Source: Haliclona indistincta | Lineage: Eukaryota > Porifera > Demospongiae > Haplosclerida > Chalinidae | Reading direction: 5' to 3' | DNA: 64,000 nucleotides | NCBI GenBank assembly: GCA_964017065.1 | Contig: OZ024784.1 | Span: 5,251,152-5,315,151 of the forward strand | Shown: piece after piece, positions 25,166 through 37,571 of the stretch | How positions within the stretch are numbered: position 1 is the stretch's first letter | Layout of the letters: each line of letters starts with the position of its first letter | The notes under the pieces: model-generated | Seen by the model: only the letters and a program-made list of their open reading frames with translations | Databases searched by the model: none | Told to the model about the DNA's origin: nothing | Translations under genes and position numbers: made by a program

Positions 25166-28100
25166 CCTGAGAAGAGGAGGCTGACAGGACAGTGGAGGAT
25201 TGCAGAGAAGAGATTACGGTGACATCCAGAGCTTAGTATTTGGCATACTTTGCATGCCAACATTAGCATAGTGTGAAAGTACTATAATAGCAGCCCAGTT
25301 ATGATAGAAACAAAATCATACGTCATGATAAGAGCATTATTATTGGAGCAAAAAATTAATTGTTAGTTATGATAAGAGCTGTCCAATTTGCAGTTAAATT
25401 GAACACAGAACACACACTGGTCTGTAGTCATACTGCAACTATAATCATAATTCGATTCATTGCCGTCAAATTGACATCCGTTGAATATGAATCCACTTCA
25501 GACAGGACATGAATGGGATGTACGAAAATTCGATTTGGCTAACCAACATACATAATTACCATAGAACTTCATTTTGGAAGTGTTGATACATGTAGCCATC
25601 ACACATAACCAAGCACTGAAAACTATGCACTTGTGCACACGTGCACATATACCCAGTAAGCACGCAAACAGTCAATCCCACAATTGAATTGTCACATTAT
25701 TGAATATTCGAGATCACACATGGTGACCAAAAGAAGAAATGATTGATGGTTCGTCTTTCATATCGCATCACACAGCTCAATACTCTAGAATGCAAGGGAT
25801 GTCCAAACTATGCATTGGAATCAACCGAGTTTCTACGACAATGTTTATTTATCCAACACAATGATGACATCATATAAACAAGGTTTGATAATGGCGTAAT
25901 AATGAAATGTCCCGTAAAATTTCCAAGGTGAATCTTTAGCTTATCTAGTGCATATAGTGCTGACTCTATACACTGTGTAAGGCTTTATCTGGTGATTTTT
26001 GCCTTGCGTAATTGATGACAGTATCAATCATTTCCTGGTATTAAATTTGCTTCATATTGTGTAAAGTGTGCAAGAATTAACACCAGGTGCTTATTCTAAA
26101 CCCTTTTATCTACTGGATGATGGAAGCCGTGTTCGTGACAACCGGCTGGTGAGAAAAGTAGTGGGAGGATCTTAATCACAATTGAGCTATTATGAAGAGT
26201 GAAGGAGGGAGGAGATTATTAAAAGACACCTACTGATAGTAAGAAGATAAAAATTGATATTATTAAAAATAGTTTTCGCCACAAGGTCACCACCATACCA
26301 AGGGCGACTTGTGCGGTAGGTCAAACCAACTACCACCCAGAGTAGTTCAGTAATCACATGCAAAGTGATCAATGAATTACGGTCTGCTTGCTAATACTGG
26401 TATTCACAGAGACCTTTGGCTGACCTCTAATTCAGACTAATTGTGATAGCTAGCTAAATCTGTCTGGTTGTCTACTTTATCCCAGTCACTCATTTTTACA
26501 ACAGAAAAAACATGTACTTGGTATTTGTGTCTGTTCTCACCTGGCAACAATATCTATACTCTCGGCAACAATATCTACACTCCCACTCTTCTTGCATCCC
26601 AGTGTAAACTGTGTTGAGTTTCAATATCTGATCTGAAGCAAAATAATAACGGCTAATGTGCCACATAAAGTGTCTGTCTATAGCATTGATGTTAACTTCA
26701 AGCATACCGTGTAGCTAGACACAGCACAACAAGGCTGATAAAATGTTAGTAATATGAATTTTATCAAACGACCGATGAATGTAAGTGTGGAATGTCAAGT
26801 TTGAATAAAAATAGGCTGTAGTCTGAAACGTACTCTTGTATTAGTCACCTAATCATAAATGTACACAACAAAATCCGAATGACAGCAGTCTAGATTATTA
26901 TGAATAACATTATTATAATAACTCAAGGGCTATCCTTCTACTTAAGATTGTATTAGTAGTGGATGTGATAAATCAGTACTGCTATGTCATCATTGTCCCA
27001 TTGGCAAACAACGTGTTCTTGTTCAGCTGGCGTCTGTGTTCCTGTTCAGCTGGCGTCGTCCCAGCTGTGAATGACCTCCTGCAGTGATCTCTCTTGTGGA
27101 TATGTTGTTATAAGGTGTACCTACCGCAATTCAGACATGTCTTAGTATTCATAGACAGAGTCCATCTATACCAATATCCGTTCACTGAGCTGTGTGGCCT
27201 TTTTGATGTCTGATAATCATAGCCTATTGTTTGCCTCAAGGTACAATATTTGCACCTAATTCATGAATGTGCACTGTACACGTGCTGCACCTGACTAGCT
27301 ATGCACATCATCTGGTCTGCCAGTCTGGTGATAACACAATTGGCTAACATGCAAGAATGCTAAGCCAAAATACTGTAACCTAGTAATGAAAATGGTGATC
27401 GAATGTAAGAAGCGAATTCCAAGATAGCATTTTTGATCTAGCAATGAAAATTATTTCTGCAGAAAGTGTTACTCATCACATACTTACTCCGTTTCATTTC
27501 GCAAGTATAAGATATCCCTGTAGTTTACTGTCACGCATAGTTTTTATTCATTTTGTGCAACAAAAATGTGTTACGATCATCCTGGGTTGGTGGCTGAAAT
27601 TTAATACACCACAACACAACTGTAGTGTGTCGATGACAAATTTATGCAATTTTCCAGACGGTAAACATGTTTTTTATGGGTTGCAAGACTGCACCGCAGG
27701 TGTTGAGTGTAGCATAGCATGCAATCATGTCTACAATTCGAGCGATGTTATCTGAGAGAGTGATTCCCATGCAAAGAATCGTCACTTGGAGCAAAACGTG
27801 TGCATTCCTAATCATGTCTGCCAGAACTATGCTAGCAACGTACGCACTTATGTGCAATCACTGACTAATTGAGAACTGCGAACAGTACATCAATCAGAGC
27901 AGATGTCGGCAGTTTGTGCGTGGCCAACGCTTTCCAAAAAGGTAAGGAATTCATTTAAAAGTATGAACACCCGGTAATTAATCGACCAGGCAATTCCTCC
28001 CACATTAATAAACCGTGGTGACTGCTTTGATGCAATGTAAGTGATCTACTTTAATGTCTAGCTGACAGTCTCTAGAAAATGATATGACTCTTTAGCTGCT

Positions 28101-28572
28101 ATTGCAGTTGACGAGTTAGTAATTATTATCAGTGAACATCTATGGTGCAAAAACTTATTTGTTGCATAATTTTACTTGTGCAATGTGATTTATTTATGTA
28201 TAACATAATGTCACAATGATCTTATAGATGTCACACCTTGTGAAATGTCCAATAGCAGCTGTGAGTGTGTTGGGATTGCTTAAGTCACCAGTCAGATTAT
28301 AATTCTTTTCCCATGACTGATAACGAGCTATGATCTGCACTCAGCGAACCTAGCTCACATGCCTTGGACACCGCCCTCTGTTGCTCTGCAACACAAAATT
28401 TGCGCGGGAACATTTTAGCTCGAACACGTGGTCGTGTGCGTGAATCGTGATGGGCTGACCGTACCACTAATGAATGATCACACCAGTATAGGCAGTATAG
28501 CACCACCCTATTTTTAGCAGTACTTCTTGATCTTCTCAGGAACCGCAGCTGGCTACTATAAATCTGTAGACA
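25166..28572. other. Gene-poor intergenic region
   Basis: About 3.4 kb of AT-rich DNA. Open frames here (for example 27444-27755) have no matching splice sites, no recognisable motifs and ordinary lengths for chance. I see no RNA gene or element with clear ends. Confidence 0.6.
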
Positions 28573-29399
28573 ATGTCGGACAAGCTCTACCCAAATCTTG
28601 CTCGCTTGAATTTAACAAATTTTGATCGTGATCTCAACTATACGGGCATTCCACTCGAGGGATGGGCTCACCCAGTGTGCTTGATCCCTTTTGTGGTGAC
28701 TCCACTCATTCTCATCTTCGTAGGACGACCTAAGAGCTTTACCGCTCTATGGTTGCTATTCAACATTGTTATAATCCATCCCATGGACCTGTAAGTTTAG
28801 ACCAGTTAGTTTGCACACAAAATGTCAACATCTTTTTTCTCAGTCTTGTGGGAAGTCAGGGAATAGGTCCGAAATATCTTGTTGATGAGTATGCTATTCT
28901 GGACACACGTTACTGGGTGTTGGCTGATCCTTGTGTTACTATTGTATCAGTATTGGAGGCTATTGTCATGATTCCATTCTGTTTCTTATGGTATGTGGTC
29001 ACACCTTATTGCCTTCTCAAATGTTGCTTTTCTCACACAGGTATCGTAGCCTTGTCAACAAATCCTGGAACGCTCCATTGTATGCTGTGATTACTTGCAC
29101 ATGGCAAATAGCTGGTACTGTATTCTATTTGGGTGAAGAATACTATGACAACTTTGAACACATGCCAGCTAGCGTAAGCTTTTCCCACTGCCATTGTGCA
29201 ACAACTACCTCATTTTGGTTTTACACAGGATTTTGTCTGGCCTCCAAAGTTTGATACCTACCTCAAACTAAAGTACTTCTGGTTCATCGGTGTAACACTG
29301 AATGGCGTGTGGATAGTGCTACCTACCATCCTCATTTTGAAAGCGTTTCGTGACTTGGATACCATAGTTAAAAGATCAGCCAAGAGCCATTATGATTAG
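28573..29399 (+). CDS. EBP: Emopamil-binding protein (EBP/EBPL) family sterol isomerase-like protein
   Basis: Four exons, about 28573-28789, 28845-28989, 29041-29173 and 29230-29399, encode a protein of about 220 residues with an EXPERA fold (four or five spans), expected in the ER membrane. In EBP proteins this fold performs sterol delta8-delta7 isomerisation. Matching segments are EYAILDTRYWVLADP, SVLEAIVMIP, WNAPLYAVITCTWQIAGTVFYLGEEYYDNFEH and KYFWFIGVTLNGVWIVLP. The glutamate in SVLEA and the tryptophan in GVWIVLP fit human EBP Glu122 and Trp196. The first catalytic site, HLVIE in human EBP, reads HPMDLL here: the histidine is kept but the glutamate four residues on is replaced by leucine, with Asp at +3. 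Some segments resemble EBPL more, so EBP versus EBPL is open. It converges on RPS29, 192 bases away. Confidence 0.85.
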
Positions 29400-29591
29400 T
29401 GACCTGACACAAGCTAAAAACTAATGTTTTATGGATTTTATAATTTTCTGTTTTAACCTAAATGCTCCTATAATAAACATTAGATTTGACAAAGGAACAT
29501 AATCATGATAAAATTACGGGTCATCAAATAATAATTATTATTATTGAGACAGTGTAATAGAGACTACTGTATCCATTGTTCAAGAGACAGT

Positions 29592-29970
29592 TCATCGCAG
29601 CTGTGTGAGAGATAGAACAAGAATGAATAACAAGTAACCTATAGGTCTACTATATCATACATAATAGAAATTGGAAACAACTTTCATACACAATGAGAAT
29701 TGGAAACACCTTTCATTTACAAACCCTGACCTTAAGAAATCCTATATCACTGGCATGTTCTCTGAAACACCTACGGCACAGATTTAGACCATATTTCCTG
29801 ATCAATCCATGATGATTGTTACAACGACGACTGAAAGTACGTGGCCCAGCAATGTGTAAGAGGTGGTCAGTAACAACAAGAATCATGGTGCTCTGCATTT
29901 TATCTTACCACTGTCTAGAACCTTGTCCATACTTTCTCGGATGAGAGTACCAGATATTTTGATGACCCAT
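29592..29970 (-). CDS. RPS29: 40S ribosomal protein S29 (uS14)
   Basis: Three exons (29970-29909, 29830-29731, 29600-29592) join to a 56-residue protein, the same length as the human one. It starts [20 protein letters not shown] and continues [36 protein letters not shown]. The zinc-binding C-x2-C ... C-x2-C pattern is complete. The last exon codes only Leu-Arg and the stop, as is common for this gene where the end is usually Lys-Leu-Asp. A read-through version ending VRVCK without the last splice is possible but less like the family. It is a component of the small ribosomal subunit head. Head to head with RPL39. Confidence 0.93.
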
Positions 29971-30125
29971 TATAGCTAGCTATCACAACAAAATGGACGC
30001 AAACAGCACAACGTGCTCCTTCTTGCACATGCGCACTAAAATTAGTTCTCGAATTCTTCCGAATACTCATAGGATATTTTGCATTTGCACGTGCTTAATG
30101 CTTATAGGAGGGTCGGGAGAAAGAA
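29971..30125. promoter_or_regulatory. Bidirectional promoter between RPS29 and RPL39
   Basis: Only 155 bases separate the two start codons, so one short region must drive both ribosomal protein genes. It contains GCACATGCGCAC (NRF1-like palindrome core), a GCACGTGC E-box near 30087 and AAAATGGACGC near 29991 (weakly YY1-like). Pyrimidine-rich TTCTTCC stretches could be TOP-type starts on the plus side. The motif readings are by eye and unproven. Confidence 0.6.
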
Positions 30126-30397
30126 ATGGTAAGTGGAAGGATAATAGTGTAGATTGTGACTGCCTCTCTTATTGTTTCTCTACTCACAAGGCTGCTCATA
30201 AGAGTCTTAAGATAAAACGTGTCTTAGCCAAGAAGACTAGGCAGAACCGCCCCATCCCACAGTGGATCAGAATGAGGACAAACAACACCATCAGGCAAAT
30301 ACTGCTGTGTACAGATTCCAAACAGCTGTGATGTTTCTTTGTTTACAGGTACAATGCCAAGCGTCGTCACTGGCGGCGGACCAAATTAGGATTGTAA
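30126..30397 (+). CDS. RPL39: 60S ribosomal protein L39 (eL39)
   Basis: Three exons: 30126-30128 (only the ATG, right before a GTAAGT donor), 30191-30294 and 30349-30397. They join to a 51-residue protein, the exact length of human eL39: [51 protein letters not shown]. This very basic protein lines the wall of the ribosomal exit tunnel. The second intron appears to use a GC donor (CATCAG followed by GCAAAT). The next 400 bases up to 30800 contain no gene that I can see. Confidence 0.95.
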
Positions 30398-30800
30398 ACT
30401 GCTATCAGTGACTAAACTCATTGTAAAGTATATGACATCGAATCCTAAAATAATGTCATCTAAACTTTTTTGAGTTGCATAGCGTTACATTTCTTGGTAG
30501 CTGTAGTGGTATCCTGGATAATGGTGATATGTATAGTGCCTACAGATGTCTTTAAATATCAAAATTTTATCTATTATAGTCTTTGTCACACTATAGGGAT
30601 AGGTTTGAACTTACTTTTGCATAACACGTCTTGTACACAACCGCATCATTTACAAATGTGCCTTGGGCTATAAATCAGAGTACATAATGTGCTCGCGATG
30701 AATGACAACATGTTATCGTGCACAGGCACGTTCACTCATGAGTTTATCGCATGACAACGTTTGACTGGAATATGATCATGTGACCAGACACATTTTAAAC

Positions 30801-32369
30801 TCATTTTTTAAGACTAATTTTAAGCTTCAGTAATCCCTCGTTAGAAACAGTAGCTGTTTCCACTCTTTCCTCAAGTACTCTTTGCTCCTCTTGGTACTCA
30901 TCATTAAGCTTTATTTTCTTTATCTTGTGTTTCTTTTTCTTCTTTTTCTTTGGAACAGAAACGCTTCGTTCTTCGCCTTCTGTCTGAGAGAGAGAATGAA
31001 CCTTTGTCGATGGTGTAGTCTCTCCAGGAGAAGAGAGGAGGTGGTTGTCAATGTGAACCATTAATGATGCTGGCTCACTCGAGCCAAACGTGAAGTTGTT
31101 GTTGTTGCTAGCAGGAGTAATAGCAGCTCCATAAAACGTGGATAAGGGCTTTTGTGCAGTAAGAGCTAGTGCAGGAGAAGGCTCGTTGTCTACTGTCACT
31201 GGGTCTATCTCGCTCTCACTACTGGCACTGTCACTGGATATCCTCACCATGCCGCCCGCCTTTCTCTTTCTCTTTGGAGGTTTTCGTACAGTTTGTGTGC
31301 TACTGTAGAAAGGCTGATGAGTTGCCTGTAGTCCCTCTAACAGTAGATTCGCAGTGACCGATTGTGGTTTGCCGTGAGTTATTTGGAGAGATTTTGGTGA
31401 AGGAATTGATATAGGGATATCCCCTTTGCTGGTTGAAGTTCTTTCGCTTAGTGATTTATTAGAGTCCCTCCTAGCTTTTTGTTTCTTTTCAAGTTGCTTA
31501 GCTTGTTTTTGAACCTTCTTGAGATTCTCAGATGTGACAGAGTTTTGTGCACCACTTGCAGAACTAAGAATAGCCATAACATCACTTTCTGATGGCGGCG
31601 GTGCACTCTCTTCTTCTATTGCAGGGTATCCACTCCCAGAACTGAACTTTGTATCGCTGTCTCTCTGAGAATCACTATCCGTCTCTTGTTGTGGTTTGGT
31701 CACTGGTTGTTCGTGATCAGTTCTCTGGTGTGTTCCTGAGTGTTTGCTAGCTTCTTCTCTCCTTATTCTCTCTCGTTCTTCCCAGTGGTGGTGATGGCGG
31801 TGATGGTGAGGTGAGGGAGGAGATGGTGAATGTGATCGATGACGATATAAATGAGGAGGAGGAGGAAAGTGATGGGGTGGAGGATGCCAGTCATACGGGT
31901 GAGGTGGTGCCATGCTCCAATGATCACTGAGGCAAACAGAAAATTTTGACAAGAAACTAGCAAAGACTAGCACCTGTATCCAGGAGGAGGTGGCGGAGAG
32001 TAACCCCTGTGTCTCCGATAGCGAGAAGGATCTCTTCTATCCCACTCTACTGGAGGTGGATCTCTATAATTTCCTCTTCTTCGAGGCTCAGAATCGTCTT
32101 TCCACGGTCTTGGCTTCCGTGGAGGCCAAGGATCCATTACTGGGACTTGATACCATCTTGACAAAATGTTATGTAGTGAAGATAATTAGCACTCAACATG
32201 ACTCAATATTGTAATTACAATTTGCATGCACTGAATGGTTGCTTTCTCACCTACTACCTCGCCGCAGTGCTTCTCTATATCCATCATCTTTCTCTGTGTA
32301 CCGGTACTTGAATAGTTCCTCGAATTCTGCAAGCTTCGCAGCCACATCTAGCTCACCAAGAACTGCCAT
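30801..32369 (-). CDS. RAMAC-like (RNMT-activating) N-terminus with long disordered extension
   Basis: Three exons join in frame. Exon 1 begins at 32369 and carries LAEFEELFKYRYTEKDDGYR, matching the RNMT-binding segment of human RAMAC (FAM103A1), the small activator of the mRNA cap methyltransferase. Exon 2 is Arg/Pro-rich (WPPRKPRPWKDDSEPRRRG, RDPSRYRRHRGYSPPPPPG). Exon 3 is about 370 residues of low-complexity sequence: a His/Pro run (PHHHRHHHHW), charged coiled-coil-like KKVQKQAKQLEKKQKARR, the motif KPPKRKRKAGG (probable nuclear signal), acidic SSDSASSESEID and a polylysine stretch near the end. Human RAMAC is only about 118 residues, so this protein is roughly four times longer. Nuclear location is inferred from the basic motifs. 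It is divergent from UBE2K with 121 bases between starts. Confidence 0.65.
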
Positions 32370-32490
32370 TTTAATTCTGCAGTTGACCACACCCACATGT
32401 GGACACGGTAGGAGTCCTAGTGTCCAAATGTGAACGGGAATAACTGCGTGTTGACTTTGGTCCAGCTGGTGTCCTGGCAAAGGGAGAGCC

Positions 32491-34646
<2,156 letters not shown>

Positions 34647-35025
34647 TGCACAATTTTATCAAAGGATATCATTTCTACTCTACTACAGTTCATTGTGTTT
34701 TTGTTCACTGAATTGGTATGTTTGTTTGTCTTCTTTTGTTCCTACTATAATTATTCTGTTGAACAGTTCATGATTGATGGTGGTAATGATAGATTTATTA
34801 TTGGAACACAGCAGAAAGCAAAATAATACTGGTCTTTATTAACTTTACAAGGGGAAATAAACCAATGCTAAATAAACATTTTCACTCTGAGACACACACA
34901 TGCACACACATAACTGTTGAGTTGACCCAAATATATTGCAATGCTATGATCTGAGATGAGGTATTGAGAAATTATAGACAGTTACGAGGTCGGTATGGTC
35001 ACGATGACATCATAATGACATGCTC
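34647..35025. other. Convergent 3' flanks of UBE2K and the SORBS-like gene
   Basis: A gap of 379 bases with AATAAA-like strings on both strands (CAAAATAATACTGG, GGGGAAATAAACC). It contains nothing else that I can recognise. Confidence 0.5.
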
Positions 35026-37532
35026 CTACTGGTCTGCACTGTCCAGTAGCTGTATGTAGGATGATGGTACTATTCCCTCTTCTCCTTCCTCTGTTCGCCC
35101 ACGATACCAATTATCATCCAGCTGTTTCAGCAAAGTGATCACTTCACCCTGAAATACAATGGAGAATGTAGTAAGATAGAACACATGTGCAGAATTAATG
35201 AACAAAAATGGGGTGGAGACTGACGAAAAAGCTCTGCATGCGAGATTGTCTCTTGCTGTTCTACGAGGCTGATGTGCGTTATTCCTCCATACTCAAAGCA
35301 TGTACATGTAGAATAGCACTTCATTCCATAAGGACCAGAAAGTATATCACGAACGTTACGGGAATATCTGTTTTTTTCCTAGAATGTCAGGAAAAATTCC
35401 GCACATGCGTAGCCATTAATTTTTATACTAGGCGCTCTATTCCATGCCAAGGTAATCGGCTAAACCATTAACCTTTCTAAAATTCAGCTCTCTTGCAGTT
35501 TTGGCAGTGAAATCGTATTTGGCTTTCGCGGTCTGGTTTAGTGTTTGTTCCTCTTCCTTTACTGGCTCCTCCTCCTCCTGCTCTTGTCCTAACGTAGCTA
35601 TTTCTTCTGCTGTTAAAACCTATAGAAGCGGAGAATGTCTACTGAAACCCAAAATATAAAAATCCCACTTTGATGAAATTGTTTGGAAAGATACCGGTCT
35701 TCCCATTCAGTGTTCCTTCCAACCAGTTCTGATCTACTGTACGTGTTAGTGTCAGTATGTCACCTTTCTTGAACGACAACTCTCTGAGAACAAAACAGTT
35801 CATACCCTCAAACACATCTATACACAATCTTACTTTTCACTAGCCGCAATGAAGTCGTGCAAACCCTTGGCCTTTTCTCCAGGAGGTGGCTAGTATAAAA
35901 GGCATCATAACTTGTTCGTGTTAATTGTGACAAAATGCCATTAATGTCACTATAGATAGTGGTAGTTACTATGTTGTTACCTTGTGTGCCTTTGGTTTCT
36001 TCTTTGGTTGTTGCTGCTGTGGCTGTGGCTGAGGGCTGCCGGCCATTAGAGCAGCTGACTGCAGCACCAAAGGAGAAGCTCCCTCTTGCTGTGTATGTGG
36101 AAAAGAGAGTGCCATAATGACCTGCTGCACTTTTTGATATTTGCCCACACCACGAAGCAGTTACTCATCTAAAACACGCCCACTAACCTCCATTGTTCCA
36201 ATAGTAACTGCATTCCCAAGAGCATTGCTCAGCTTTGTTGGATCAATGCGATTGAAAATACCACCTGCATCTTCAGTGTCTTGCTGCTCACTGTGAAGAA
36301 ATGATTAATTTGTAACTACTATCTATTGCTACCTTTTCTCTTCAGATGGTTCGGTCTGTAGAATTGGGTGTAGTTTAGACATAACCTCGTCTAGTTCAGG
36401 TGAAGTGGGGTGGGAGGAGTGCTCGCTGACAGCAGCAGCAGACTGCTCTTCAGGAGGACTGCTGACTGAACTAGACTGCTCTTCAGGAGGACTATTGACT
36501 GAACTAGACTGCTCTTCAGGAGGACTGCTGACTGAACTAGACTGCTCTTCAGGAGGACTATTGACTGAACTAGACTGCTCTTCAGGAGGACTGCTGACTG
36601 AACTAGACTGCTCTTCAGGAGGACTATTGACTGAACTAGACTGCTCTTCAGGAGGACTATTGACTGAACTAGACTGCTCTTCAGGAGGACTGCTGACTGA
36701 ACTAGACTGCTCTTCAGGAGGACTGTTGACTGAACTAGACTGCTCTTCAGGAGGACTATTGACTGAACTAGACTGCTCTTCAGGAGGACTACTGACTGAA
36801 CTAGACTGCTCTTCAGTAAAATTGCTGCTGACAACAGGATGCTGCTGAGGAACAGGCGGATCACTGGCTTTCGAATCTGAAACTGGCAATGAGTGATCTT
36901 CTGTGTTTGGAACCGTTTCCTCCTCTAACAGTGTCGCACTTTCCCGCTCAAATGGAGATTCTGGAGGAGTGCGACTGTCCACTGGAAGAATATTGGGGTG
37001 CTCTGATGTAGCGACGTCACTGACTGCAGAGCTGGAACTTAGAGAGCGACCACGCTGTATCAAAACACGTGTACATGTTAAGAACGCATAAAATGAACAC
37101 ATGTCAACATGTATCTAGACACGCGTGCATTACGGCACTGCACTAACCGTTAGTGAGTCTCGTCGGTTGGTTAGTACCTCCTGAGAGCTCCTGCGCTCCA
37201 ACTGCTTCCAATCTGCAAAAAGAAACTTCAATCATACTTTTCTATAAACAGAATAATACGGTAATAAGCTCCTCCTTCCATTGTGTATGCAGTACTATCT
37301 ATGTACAGAGGTATGCACTGACAATCTCTGGAGTTGCTGTAGCCTGGAGAATTTTTACGGTAAACAACAGAGCTGCCTCCCACATGACCTGATGATGTCC
37401 TACGAAACACCATGTTAGGACTGACTTCTGCAATAACAGAGAAAAAATAATTATTGAGTACAGCATGGACTTTTAACTGACCCTTCTGCTGTGGTATAGT
37501 GCTGGATGAGCTTGGACGAGACATTCTCTTAC

Positions 37533-37571
<39 letters not shown>

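Noticed and set aside
27444..27755. 103-codon open frame in the gene-poor region
   Set aside because: Composition and lack of motifs or splice partners give no support for a gene.
29713..29898. A separate 61-residue protein starting in the RPS29 intron
   Set aside because: The frame is RPS29 exon 2 read through the intron; the real N-terminus ([17 protein letters not shown]) is in the upstream exon.
36405..36848. A 147-codon open frame on the plus strand (SSGGLLTELDC repeats)
   Set aside because: It is the antisense of the 33-base coding array; the minus-strand frame belongs to the SH3 adaptor and the repeat length keeps all these frames open.
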